Positions 23,086 to 35,870 of a stretch of DNA of 64,000 nucleotides are shown piece after piece (position 1 is the first letter of the stretch; the number at the start of each line of letters is the position of its first letter). The stretch covers positions 1,033,768 through 1,097,767 of the forward strand of contig VXAZ01005702.1 in assembly GCA_013399875.1 (NCBI GenBank). The letters are read 5' to 3'. The translations under genes were made by a program, and so were the position numbers. The notes beneath the pieces were generated by a model that was not told the origin of the DNA, made no database searches, and worked only from the letters and a program-made list of their open reading frames with translations. The DNA is from Gymnorhina tibicen (lineage: Eukaryota > Chordata > Aves > Passeriformes > Artamidae).

Positions 23086-23523
23086 CTACCATCAGCTAAG
23101 CACCACAGAGACAAGGCTTAGTTTTTATTTCTGACTGTAAGGTGATCTTCATCTGCAGTGTACAAACACAAATGAACAAAGACAATCCTTGACGTGTACA
23201 CAACTATAAAAATGGCAGGTACTAGGAAACTGCACTAAAAGGTGTGGAAAGAGGCCAGTTGCTTTTAAAATGCATAGGAAGGAAGAAATAAACATGAATA
23301 AAATATACCTACAGTTCAGCTTAAGAAGGGATGTCAAAGGCATTCTCAGAAAGACATGTCAAGGAACTTACTGAAATGATGGATTTTTTATTAAAAATAG
23401 GTTGGCAGAAAGAAGTAGTCTTAAAGTCACAGAAAACATGGCTACACTGAGGCTTAATACTGCCCTGAAAGACAATGTACAGCACATGATTCATAATATC
23501 AAGTCTGATTCAAAGAGCTGTTT
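23086..23523. other. Non-coding spacer between LTR and CR1
   Basis: AT-rich unique-looking sequence. No feature is recognised. Confidence 0.55.
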
Positions 23524-24400
23524 CATAGAATCATAGAATAGCACCTGAGAAGGGAGCCTCAAGGATCATCTGCTCAAAACTTTCTTGTCAGAAGCATGGT
23601 CTAGACAGGACAACCCTTCCATCTGGACCTCAGAAGTGTCCAGCACTAGGGAATCAATCCTCCACTCCCCCGGGGAGATTATTCCTGTGGCTGATTGTTC
23701 TCATTCTGAAAAATTTTCCTCTTGTGTCTAACTGGAATCTCCCCAAGTGTAACTTAAACCCATTACCCCTCGTCTGTTCCACGTGACTCCTTGTAAAAGT
23801 GGAGTCTCCATCTTTTTCATAGTCACCCTTTAAATAGTGGCACATTATGATATGGTCTACCCTAAACCTTCTTTTCTAAAGGCTGAACAAACCAGTTTTC
23901 TCAGCCTTTCTTCACATGTCAGGCTTCCCAGTCTTTTGGTCATATTTGGAGTTCTTCTCTGGACCCTTTCCAACCTGTCCACTTCTTTTTTTTCTTTACA
24001 GTCCTTCTTTTTTTAAGAGTGGCGACCAGAAGTGAACACATTGTTCCAGGTGTGCCCTGACAAGCACTGGGTAGAGTTGGATGACTTCTCTTTCTCTGCT
24101 GCTGATGCCATTGTTGATGCAGCCCAGTATCCCACTGGAATGCTTTGCTGCAGCAGCACACTGTTCACTCATATTGAGCTTTTTGGCCACACCACATCAC
24201 TTTCCACAGAGCTGCTCCCCACTGCTGGTGACTAATTCACCTTGTCTAACAGCAGGCCAATATTTGCCTTCTATTTCTGCTTGTTGTTTGCATAACTGAA
24301 GGACACTTGTGGGTTTTGAAATCACTTGAACCCCAAGAGCTTTACGGTCCTCCTTGATTTTGCCCAGGTTCTGGCTTGTGGTGTTAATTGTGGCCCAATA
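23524..24400 (-). mobile_element. CR1 LINE 3' region
   Basis: On the plus strand it begins 'catagaatcatagaat', the reverse complement of the CR1 3' terminal octamer repeats, so the element is in minus orientation with its 3' end at 23524. It continues through typical CR1 3' UTR phrases in reverse: ATTCCTGTGGCTGATTGTTC, TTCTCTGGACCCTTTCC and GACCAGAAGTGAACACATTG. The upstream (5') limit near 24400 is approximate because the match fades. Confidence 0.85.
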
Positions 24401-27400
24401 ATGTTCTCTTTTTTAGTTTAGATTATCACGCAGTACAAAAATATGTCACCTAAAAGGGATTTAGCTGCTAAACACCTTTTGGATGCACATTTTAATGAAA
24501 TCTTGTTGACCCATTGTCACTTCAGTGTTTCATGGCTTGAGTCAGCCACTTATAAAACTGGAGAAATGAGAATATTACGAGATATATGTAAGAACAGGTT
24601 GTTATTATTGCTATTTTCCATAAGGTTCTGGATCATATAAAATGACTTGTGATCATATTCCGGTAACACTGTCCTCATTTCTGTTCCTTTTATTTTTTTG
24701 CTCACTGTATCCCATTTAACATAGACTTTGGAAGACCAGGATGACACAGCATGGCACAATATTTATTGGAAAATAGGCAGTGACTGATGTTACTTTACCA
24801 CTTCCATTGCTCAGCATCTGCCACCATACTCTTTATATGACTTGAGAAAGCAAATACATTAAATTTATGGTATAATGAACACATGCAACAGTTTTGTTTG
24901 TTGCCTGTATACACTGGATGCAAGCTGTATGCCACTGATAAAGGTTTTTTTGCTAACACTCTGTATTCCTCCTTTATTTGTACTACTCAAGCTGCTTAGT
25001 AGACTCTTAACCAGCTAGCAGATGGAGAGAAGACCAACCAAGTCATACAATATCTCTGCATACAAAGAGTTTGCTGATTCACAGGCTCAACTGATTTCAT
25101 CTCAGTCAGGTGCAAGAACAGCTGAAATGCTTTTATTGCAAAAAGTTCCAGTCTTGCATCATTTTATATGGAAGTAAACTTTTTTTTCTGGATATGGGAT
25201 TTTTTTGTTTTTAAAATAGAATTGCTGACAGCTTATGATGTTCACAGAATTTATAAGGAGAAAAAAAGAACCCCAAAGCTTTCCACCCTTTTAATCGAAA
25301 GTAATCTGACTATTTAAAGCAAGTGTGATAAAAATAAGAAAATAAAGAAGCAAACAAATAAATAATACACACTGTCCCGTTTTTCCTATATGTATGTATT
25401 CTGAGGCTTTTAAGAATCAAAGTAAGAACCCACTGACTGAGTTTAGCAAGTGTGCCATTTACTCAGGTAATTTTCCTGGCAGGATTTATTGCCTGCATTC
25501 CTCATCATCTAGAAATAGAAGTGTTTGATTTGTCGATTATACCAGACTTCAATCCATCAAGAATGCAATTTCATTTCTAACAGAAATTAATACTGGGTAA
25601 TCCTGTAGGCTTCTTCTCTCTTGGTCAATACCCTTTTCTGTAAATCAATAGTATATGAATTAATAACCTAAAATAATTATTTGAGTAGAGCTAGGGGTGA
25701 AGTCTAACCTAACTCTTGAATGTGTAAGATTGGGTTACATCTGGAAATAGGCAAATAGTCTCTGTCTTCCCAGAATGACAATTATAAACCAGTAAGAAAA
25801 CCTTTACTGCAGTTGAAACCCAAATGAGCATGTTGTCTATTTTAGTATAAATTTTAGCATAGAAACCAATCAGGTAACAAGTTACCTGTCAAAAGTATAT
25901 CTGGTCACACCTGTTCCCTAAAACACATACAAAAATAATGCTTTACAGAGGTGTAGCAGAATGGAAAAGCGCTCTGTGTTCCACAGTAGGCTGGCTGGTC
26001 TGGGGGGCTGGGGACACGTCAAGCCTAAGCGAGCACTGTACGTGCTCACGGCCACAGCCTGTCAGGCTGGGGCTTACAAATGTAAGAGGCTGGAAAGGTC
26101 CTTAGTCCTGCAGTGCTCTGAAAATGGCAGGTATTCATTGCCTGGTAATGAAGAAGAGAAGACAGGACCGTTTAGCTCTTAAAAGTGTTTTATTTATAGG
26201 GCAAGTGGAAAGCACAAGTTAAAACTGCCTCTCAACTTGGCTGTAAAGAGCACATCAGAGCTTACTAGCTGAGATGTCTGCTGAGCAGCCAGCAGCAATG
26301 GGGACTTTTAATGAAACTGTAAAGCAATTTGAGTTACTGGCATCTGAAAATAAGTGACATTTCCACATAAAAGTGTTCCCTAAGACAACATACAGGAATG
26401 AATAATGGCAATAATAAATCTGCTTCAGAGGAGGAGAGGCAAAGGTAGAGGCAGTTATTTCTGGCAAAGTAAGCAGCACTTAATTTTCTTTCCGATACAA
26501 AACATCTTCCATTCATATGTATGACCAACCCTCTATTCTTAGTGATACATTATTGAAAATTATTAATTCAGGGAAGTATTTTTTAAACAGAAGGAGAGGT
26601 CTTGCTGTGAGACAGAAATGCTTGTGAAGTATTTGGAATTTGCTAGTATCAAAACAATTGATTTTTCTGCTTAGAATTAATTTTGAATCAACTTATCATA
26701 AATACATGCTACTGGAAAATTTATGCCAAACCCCATTTCTCAAATGTTTGTTCAGTCACAACCTATGCAAAAGTTGTCTTAGAAAACTAGAAAATAAAAA
26801 TACAAAAGATATTTTTCTTTCTCTTTTCCTTTTCAGAGCACCAGGCTAGGTTGTTCCTAACTTCTAACTCTTCCACCAAACTATCTTTCCTAGTACGTTC
26901 TTCATCATGTGAGTTCATTGTGTCCTGTGAAAAGGGAACAGGCAATTATTTTCCTAGATGCATTAGCTGAGAAAGAGGTTAGGACTAGCTACAAGTCAAA
27001 ATAAAAGACAATATTTCATATAGAGAAAGGTATTTAATTTTTGTCTTTTAATTTTTTTTTATTTATTAGGGAGAAGGTCACAAATATTTTCAAAGATATA
27101 CGAAGATTGGACATCTATCAGAAATATGTAACCATAGCTAAGACTGCTTTGGGGACACAGAGGAGTTAGGTGATGTTTTAGTCCCTCCCATTCTATTCTC
27201 TGTGATTTTAGGAACCTAGAATTCAAGGGCTATCTGCAGTAGAATTTTCTCCATTATTTTTGAAATATATTGTTTTCACCAGATACTGAAAAAAATCTAT
27301 TTTAATCATCCAAAACACTGAAGCTTGCAGGGAAATATCTGAAGCATTTTAAACTACTCTGGTAGAATGGTGTGTGCTTTCTAAATAAAGTCTTTCCCGG

Positions 27401-30400
27401 GGGTAGGTTTTCCAGCACTTTGCACAATTTTCTTTTAATGACTAACGTTAATGAGAATACCAAAGAGAAAGAGTAAACTTGACAGGAAAGATTCACTAGA
27501 CAGAATACAGAAAGAATGACAAGAGCTTACAGGAAACAACATTCTTGGTATACCACCATTAAGAAAGCAATTAAAAACCTTTGTGTGAGTTTTCACCACA
27601 ACACGGGGACAAAGGACTTCCAAATTTCCTTTCCTGACAGTAAAATTTAAAGGTAAATAGTTGGAGCTTTCTATAGGATTTTTTCTTTTTCTACATTGGC
27701 ACAAAACTTCATCTTGTATACATAAGAAGATTCAGAATCTGTGATTTGCAAGCTTTATTTTTAGAAAGAAAAAAACAGAACAAACCAAGATATGGCGTCT
27801 ATCAAAAGAGAGACACAGGAATGTGAGGATAAAATCATCTAAATTTGATAACACTTTTATTAACGGAAGGGTTTTTAACTGTGCCCATAGTATGGCAATA
27901 AATGAAATAAAATGGTATCATCTGAGAAAATTAAATCTTGTAAGTCTAGTTTTATGTGTATTTTTGTTTGACTGAAAAGATGAAGCCACATTTCTAGGAG
28001 AACCTTAATAATTTCATGCTAATAAGTCACACTTCTGAGTCCTTATGTTTGTAATTGAAGCCAATAGTTTAATGGCCATATGTTGGCTACACATCAAAAC
28101 TAGTTGCTGCACGGTGTAGTGGTGGTGCTGGGATACAGCAGAAAAGGGAAGCAAAAATTGATGCTAAGCAGCCAACATTTCCCTAGATAGAAGACCAAAT
28201 GGCAGGGTGATGCAGAGGTAATTATAATAAATGAGCCCTACTCACACAAAGTTTCTTTGATCAGGGAGTGCAACTCATGTCCCTCCTTCTACTTTTGCAG
28301 TTTTTCAAGTGGAGAAATTAGCAAACTAGGATGAAAATATAATGTAAAGTCTACATGCAGAATTCTGGCATCCTACTCCAGCTTCTCAAGTCCGCATTTA
28401 CTTATTCAGCAGTCCTATAAATGTCTGAAAACAATGAATACCTCTTGGGTTTTTTACATCAAATAACCTCCAACATCAGCATTTCTGCTCCTACACGTGT
28501 CCTGGGTTGCCTCAATCTCACCAGTATTATCTAGCTTCCTACCTATTTTATTCCTAAGCAATAACAAGGCCCGAAAACAAAGTATTCTGCAACCTATCTC
28601 CCTTGAAGTATTTGATTTGGGACTTTCAAAAACATACAAAAACACCTGATATATATCTCAGTGTATTTGTCCCAAGTATCCATGCAAGACAAAGTTCCAG
28701 ACACCTGGTCAGCTCCTTTTAATTAGAGATGGACTTTTCAAGCCACATAAATTTTTCATGGAGCGGAGGAGCAAGACTGTGCTCAGTGCCTATTCCCAGT
28801 ACAACTACCTTCCCACTTTTCAGCTTCTGTACTGTCTGCCTTTTAGGAGTCCAGATAGATGCTACAGTTGTTGAGATCCTATTTCTTATATATTGCTTCC
28901 TCAACATAAATGTACACAGTCACCTGAGAGAAGGCATAAGGAAATACAGGAAATGTGAAGGTTTTCTGTGTCCTTTTGTACCATTTCTGTGTCCTCTGAA
29001 TACCTTTTAATCAATAGATTTCATTATTATTGTAATAAACAACACAAAAACCCATTTGACTAGAGTAAAATACTCCAATGAGAAAAGAAAATCAATTCTT
29101 TTGAAACTATCATTTGATCTTGTTTGTTTGTATAGAAACCCATGGCTGTAAATTGGCACAAAAAACCCCAAACCAAACCCTCAAAACTTCACTGAGCCAT
29201 CTTCCTCAGGACTCTCCTTAATGCTTTTCCAGTATATGAAATAGTGTAGTGCAGGATCTTGTCCCTGCAGTCAGTTTATGCTCTGTTCACCCCGTCTGTC
29301 TGAAATGTTTTGGTTTTGAAGCAGATATTTCATACAGACAAGGCTTTGTTTCAGGAAAATAACCTCTCTCAATTTTAGTATTTCCCTCTTAGCTTCCTCT
29401 GCCCACCCCATCTTTGCCCCTTAATGGGTCAAGCAGAAAACAAGGAAAAGCAGAGCTACAAGAAATTTTCTGCCTTCAATGACAAATTTAGGTTTTGTAA
29501 AAAAATAGTTCAGTCTGCCCATGGTCCAATTTTGTGTGCAAGCACTCAGGGTCTCATTTTTATCCAGATGAGTTCTTATGTATAGTTTATATTCTGGCTG
29601 CATTTTCTATTGCTCAAGTGCCTGAGTACTGAATTATGGAAAATTCTGACACAAAGGTTTGTCATGAGTACTTGGTCTTGTAATTGATATTGAGGTTACT
29701 GTTATGTTTCATGTTACCTCGTCTACCTTTTGTTATTAACAGGAGCAACCCAGTGGCAGAGTTGTCTAAGAATTGTTTGACAGCATCACTGAAATTTTTT
29801 TTTTCCTTTTTAACAAGGTGTTTCAGCATAGGGTCATCAAAAGTCTGAATTATTTCTTCTCTGGTGGACTAAAACTATATCTGCTTTCTTAAAACCCTTT
29901 CACACCACCTAATGTGATGGATGGGTGAAAGAAGAAATTTGATAACTTTCTGAGCAAAGAATAATGCTTTGCTCAAGTCTTTAGAGACTCGTTTATATGA
30001 CTCTAATTGTTTTGTTATAGCCTTGTCCTTATGCTCTCCTGTGTGAATGCTTCAAAATATAATCTCATTGTCTGGAAACCCAAAATCAATATAAAAGGAA
30101 GTGAAGCAGCTAAGATGAGAAAGGAAGAATTTTTCAAGTTAGAAATTAGCATGTCGTCTTTCCATTTGCCCTATTAGGACTAAATGATTTTTATGTAAAA
30201 TGTATTTACTAATTCTTTAGTCCATTAATATCCATTTAATAATAAATAAAAGTCATATTCATTGCAATAGTTCAGTAGGACTTTTTAATCTCTCCTACCT
30301 GAGGGGTTTTTAATAATGTAACATTTAGAATGATATGCGGATTATACATACAAATGTCTTTAAGTTATTTCTATTTTAAAATTAGACTTAGCTTCACAAA

Positions 30401-30699
30401 GAGACAAAAGACTAGTCTGCTATCTTCTTGACCAAGGTGCTTCCAGTATTAGGGAATTCAATACGAGAAATCTCATAGTGGACTGTTAGCATGTAATCTG
30501 TTCCTAAAGGACATGATGAAAGTTGTTATTTTTGCCTGTAAAAAAGATTTAAATTTCATAAGTTGGAATTCTGGAGTGCCTGTTTTCGATTTAGTAAACC
30601 TGCACTTATGTTCTTTCTATGACAGAGATTTATGGACTTTGCACCAAAAAGACAGGTAAAAGGAGTTTGAACATAAAGTTCCTCTAATAATTTCCTCTG
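24401..30699. other. Non-coding AT-rich stretch
   Basis: No gene or clear repeat family is recognised over about 6.3 kb. A small GC/CpG-bearing patch at about 25960-26120 stands out from its surroundings and contains a 6-bp inverted repeat around TGTAC. A C/A-rich tract lies near 29157-29183. Open frames are all under 95 codons and featureless. Confidence 0.55.
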
Positions 30700-31545
30700 T
30701 TGATTAAGTGGATGCAACTACAGGAGAGGTTGCAGGAAGGATGATATGCTCTGTATTGGGTGGTACATAGGCAACTGGAAATGCCACACTGATGTGTTCT
30801 TATTCATTGTACCTTTCTCAGACTCTGGGGCCCTCATTCCACACAGGATGCCTGTCCCTGAAATCTATCAGACAGGGGCACACGTACATTGCTTTTCTCA
30901 CAAAATATGCCTCATCCTTCTGCATTATGCACCCGTTCAATAGCTGAGCTTCCAATGGCCTTTGAGGTGGATAACGGAGCTGTTTTTTCTGTCTGATTAA
31001 TTTGGTCATTAATCCATCTGATGAATGAATGCCTGTGATACCCACAGTGCTTCCTATCCCTTTAGCAGGAGGTGGACCCACTACCACTTTGTCTGTGTCT
31101 CCACTGTCTACCAGACCACAAAAGAAAGGGAGGGCTAAATCACATGTTCTTTATCCTGCAGTCCATGTGTCAACACTGCTGGTTCTAGGATGCCTGCAGA
31201 TGAGATGAGACATTCATGCTGTTTTCTGAGGACATTCATATTCAGCCGTAACAATTAGAGTGTTTGGCACCTCAGTCTCTGTGGCAGAGCTGCTTGCTCA
31301 GTTTTTGGATGCATAACCCTATTGGCATCCTGACAGATGCTTCTGGCTGTCCCTTGACCAAGTCTGCAGTCAGGAGCAGAAATCCTTGGGGTATCTGGTT
31401 TTGTGGCTCTTCTCACGTGAGTCCCCACCTCCAGAATGGGAGGCAATAGCTCTGCCCTACCCTGCGAGCTGTTGTATGGATAAACCTGATGCTCCAGCTC
31501 CACAGTAACAGTGACATTTTGCCTATGTAAACCTAGTAACAAAGA
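30700..31545 (-). pseudogene. Decayed coding-like tract, possibly retroviral
   Basis: On the minus strand two open segments (31255-31542, 95 codons; 30818-31087, 89 codons) are joined by a stretch that stays readable in one frame from about 31265 down to about 30700, with a few stops. The translation contains PFFCGLVDSGDTDKVVVG, superficially like a retroviral aspartic-protease LVD(S/T)G block, and further on AYFVRKAMYVCP, which resembles cysteine-containing surface-protein sequence. These point in different directions, and no neighbouring LTR, RT or integrase block was found. I do not recognise the gene. A decayed retroviral or host pseudogene is the best guess. Confidence 0.28.
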
Positions 31546-32440
31546 ACTTTAAACATTTCAAAACCCCCCTCCCCTTACTGCAAATCTAGATGCACAAACC
31601 AGACAGAATACCTAATGCTTTTAAGCACTGTGGTCTCTTTCAATGGCGAGTCCTTTGCTTTTTAAATTTTTCTTTATTTAATAACTCTAAGAAATTAAAT
31701 TAGTTGTGGATTTTCTCTTCAGTCCACTGCATATACTTTTATTTTCATACCAAGAGAGAAGGGATGTAGTATAGCTCAGACTGGCTTGTCTGTAACCCTG
31801 ATTTATTTTCTTTTTTTATAACGGTATCATTTCTTGCTTGCAGTAATGAAAACCCTAAATCTATATCTTTAACATGCACTGAAATTTCTTAATACATCTA
31901 CTTATTAATGTCACTCTACCACATACATTTTTTATGACAACCTTCTGACACAGTGGCTTACTGACTGTTTTATTACAAATTAGGAAAGAACAATTTAATA
32001 CTATGCAAAAGCTCCTTTATTGTCCAAGGGAGACAACAGGTTTTCAAGCACAAGGAAGAGGGGGCAGTTGCTTCCTCCTATTGATTTACAGTTATATCAG
32101 CCTTAATTTATTATCAGCAACACTTTACAGCTGGCAAGTTTAAGTATGTGCTGCAAACTTCATGGTAGGAGACTAGTTTAAACGCAGTCTTTCAACCCTA
32201 GTTTCTAAAAGTATTCATTTATAGTTGTTAGGAATACCTGATTTGTATTACATTTAAGGTTTTTTTCATCACACTAGGAGTGTTGAAGACAATTAAATAT
32301 GATTAGATTTCTGCATACTTGAAGGTATTTTTATTGTGTTAGTGAGGCTGTAAAGTGGACTAGTGCAAACTCAGATGGGAAAAACCTGATTCCAGTCAGT
32401 GACAAAATTCACATTGATTTTAATGGAACTAAATTTCACT
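31546..32440. other. Non-coding AT-rich stretch
   Basis: No gene or repeat family is recognised. Confidence 0.55.
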
Positions 32441-32945
32441 CATCTTTTAGGACTGGAAAGGGCCATAATAATCAACTAGTCAGAACTACAGCATAATACA
32501 AGGCAGAATTCCTTCAAGTGTTTCCTGCATAAAGTCTATAATTTCTGCTTGAGCTATTACATATCTTTCAGGAACATACAATTTTCATTTAAAGTTCTCA
32601 GTGATGAAGAACCAAGCACTTCCCTAGGTAAATAGTCCAAATAGTTGATTAGATTCACTGATAAAAATATGCACCTAGTCTAATATCAATCATCTAGCTT
32701 CCACCTTCAAATATTGGATCTCGTTATGCTTCATTTGTTAAATTAAAGGGCTATTTGCAATCAGAAATCTTCTCATTGTAAGTAATTGTAGGCTGTAATC
32801 AAGTCACCTCTTACCCTTTCCTTAGATATACTGGAAACTCTGCAAACCACCTTTTTCAAACCTCAGGTTGTTCAAGTAGTATTTTTTTAGTGAAGTTTTC
32901 GATTGGTCTGTAGCTCTTTTTAAGTTGTGGACACCAAAAAAGATG
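32441..32945 (-). mobile_element. Ancient CR1/L3-like LINE 3' UTR remnant
   Basis: The plus strand shows, in order and strongly diverged, the reverse complement of the older CR1/L3-type 3' UTR: 'gactggaaagggccataa', a block resembling 'gatggagaa..cacttccctaggtaa', 'tctagcttccaccttc', 'ttggatctcgttatgc', 'gtaatcaagtcacctcttac', and finally a 'ttgtggacacca' phrase near 32926-32937. The many substitutions imply great age. Boundaries are approximate. Confidence 0.7.
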
Positions 32946-35584
32946 ATCTTTAATATCAGAATATTGGGGGGTGGGGGTGGAGGAGAATACAGCAGTCTCT
33001 ATAGGTATCTATTTTATATTAATCCCACTGCCAGGAGTTAAACCAAAGGTGGTTGTTCAGAGATAACGAACAAACAATAGAAAGACATGATGTACGGAGC
33101 AAACATCTGCAAACTAGTCAGGAGTGTTTATGCCCATAAAATGGAAAATAGTTATATACAGCTTGGCATATTTTACATGTGGCTAATTATTTCAAAAGCT
33201 CAGTCTAGAATCAAAGAGGACTTAAGTGTTATAAAGTTTGGTTAGGAAAGATGATGTGCTGTCAGCACAGTGAGAATAAATCACAGAGTGAGCAGGAGAC
33301 CCAAGGTCTGCAGCCATTAGTCTCGTTTCTGAAATGGAGAGAAGGAAACCTAGCCATAGCTGAGTTACAGAACATAAAGGTAAAAAACCATGCCGCTGGG
33401 ATGCTGTGCTGTATTGCACATATAGAAGGTAGTGTTGTGTCCCCTTTTTGAATTTAAAGCTAGTATCCAATATGCACTTTCTGTATCACTTAAATCAGCT
33501 GTTTTTAAAGATACTTGTGGTACAAGGATGCTATGTGCCAAGCACAGTCGGTTCTGCTGGTTTGGCACAGATGGTCAAAAAGAGAATTTTCTGAGACACT
33601 ATTTCTTGGAGTGGTCATAAGGACAGAAAAGGAGCTCTGTGACCCACATGCAGCCAAAATATTCTCAAGAGCCATAAAATGTGTCCTAAGTTTGTCTTCT
33701 ATGACCTTTGTGAAAAGCCTAGTCCTCATTTTCATTGAGTATTTCCTCCTCTATACATCTCCATCTTTTCACAGCATTCTTTACTACCTTAGCATTATGC
33801 TGCACCAGCATTTCATCTTGACATATGAACATATATGTCATTTTTCCAAAGGCCTTTTCATATTTTCTGCTTTCCAAAACACAGGCTAGCCTAGCTGGTG
33901 AGTGTCATTTTCATTCTTAGTTTTCAAAAGTGATTTTAGATTTACCTGTATACATAAGATCAGCTGAGGCTGTGTTACCAAGACATATTCTCTTCAAGAT
34001 TTGTAAGACTGATTTGTTCTTAGCATTACTTAGTATAGATCTAAAAACTTTAATGGCATTGTTGTTCCGTGTCATTTATCCAGATATTAATATGTAATGG
34101 TACAAAATTTTTCCTCCTTTAAGAGTACCTATTCTTCTCTTCAACCTTGTAACTATCAATTCCTGTCACCTCTTCTTTTTTTTATTACGGAGTATTTTAA
34201 ACATCCTGCTAGTTCCTTACTCAATGGTACAATTGTATCTGCAGTGTCAGATAAAATATAAGCCAGTATTGTCATTCTCATGACTGCACTGCACAGTGAG
34301 CTCATTCTGTAGTTAGCCACGTTAACTTTCCATTTTGGTGGTCTTTATATGAAAGCATCAACTCTGTTAGTCTGAATCACCCTTTTAAAGAGATAAAGCT
34401 CATATACCTCTCATTTATCTGAAGAATCATAGTCAGTTGAATCTACAGGAGCCTTTTGTGAGGGCCTCCTGTGAGAGAAAGCATAGGAATGTGAGTAGGC
34501 TTTACACTACAAAATGGAGGAAATTAAAAAAATAAAATGGAAAAACAACTTAAAAAAGATCAACTATATATGAAGTAGATAGTTTGCCTGTGTCTGAGGT
34601 TCTTCATCCTGGAATTAAACTCCTGTATTGAAAATTCCTACCTGCTTTCTGAGTAGATAATAATGAAACTGCATATATGACCAAAAATGTAGCTATAGGT
34701 AGAACTTCTGTATGGTCAGTAGGTGCTCTCACGTAGAGAGGTCCCAAACGCCTCTGAAGTTTTTTGTAATGATTTATAAAAGATCAAGTCTTGTGTTGAA
34801 TCCTGCTCCTGACACAGTTAGCTCTTTCCAAGACATTAATCTCAAGTAAAATTAATAAGGCCTTTTGTAGCTGTTCAAACAGGATCTACTTTATTATTCA
34901 TGCTCTAACTTAGCTGCATGATCTCCATCTCCTCTTGCATCCATCCTGTTATACTTTTCAGAGCATGAGTGACTTTAATGTTTCTTCCAGCACTGTGCAG
35001 GAAAAAAAAAAAAACATCAAGCCTAAATTTGTATGTGTGTGTGCTGGTGCTGAGGCAGGAAAGAATTAAACAGAATTCTGGAAAGCTGGCACTGCTGTAA
35101 GATCGGAGCTAGAGTTAAGAGTTACAGTGTTTTTTCTAAAACAGTTTATTCTGTTTGCAAGGATATATAATCTGGGTTTAGAAAATATAATGTTATCAAG
35201 CATCAACTTATTACAATGCATTTTTAAGGCATATTAGGTTTATATTAACTACCACTCATAGTTTGCATATATGCAATAAGATAACATAATAAGTATGTAC
35301 AATAATATATGTAGCTATTGTACATATATGTAATATAGTTAAGAGATTTAAATTTATATCATACAAACATTTCAGGAAACAGTGTTTTAGAAGAAGTACA
35401 GTTGTTAGGTTTTTCTTTTTAATTCTCTAGATTATTGACTTACTGATACTAGAAGAGAACATCCCATAACATAGACTGAACATTTAAATTATAACCTCCA
35501 TTCCTGAGTAAAAGAAGTGCAAGCCTGTATATACTGTTGGAAGGATTTTTGTCTCTGTCTTTTAGTTTTCTGTGTCAGAAAACA
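32946..35584. other. Non-coding AT-rich stretch
   Basis: No gene recognised. Overlapping open frames on both strands at 33222-33889 show no domain. A hairpin-forming AT-rich block at 35263-35326 is listed separately. Confidence 0.55.
35263..35326. repeat. AT-rich palindromes
   Basis: TTGCATATATGCAA at 35263-35276 is a perfect 14-bp palindrome that includes half-sites resembling octamer motifs. About 18 bp on, TATGTACAATA (35294-35304) and TATTGTACATA (35316-35326) form an exact 11-bp inverted repeat with an 11-nt loop. Cruciform formation or chance in AT-rich DNA are both possible. Confidence 0.7.
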
Positions 35585-35870
35585 CAGATTTATTCAGGTT
35601 GAGAAGGGATTTTGTGAAGCTGTCACTTTCTCTCCTGCACAGTGCTGAGTCAACATTTTATCCAGTCCAGATCGGTCAGGGTTTTATCCAGTTGGGTCTT
35701 ATAAACCTTCAAGGTTGGAGACTGCACAGTCACTCCTGCTCCACTGCTGGACTTGTGTATATGATGATTTTTTGTTTCTTTTACCCATCAGAACCTGTAT
35801 ATATTTCCAAACACATATTTCTACTTAATAGATTTTTCTGGGAACATGGCAGCCCAAGTACTGTTATTGT
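35585..35870 (-). mobile_element. Old CR1 LINE fragment
   Basis: A diverged minus-orientation CR1 3' region is recognised by 'caggttgagaagggatttt', 'ggttttatccagttgggtc' and 'aaccttcaaggttggagact'. These correspond to the CR1 blocks around 'gtccagac..cttttgaatat' and 'tccaaggatggagact'. Boundaries are uncertain. A 219-codon plus-strand frame at 35572-36231 runs through this repeat and a GT tract and is not a gene. Confidence 0.6.
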
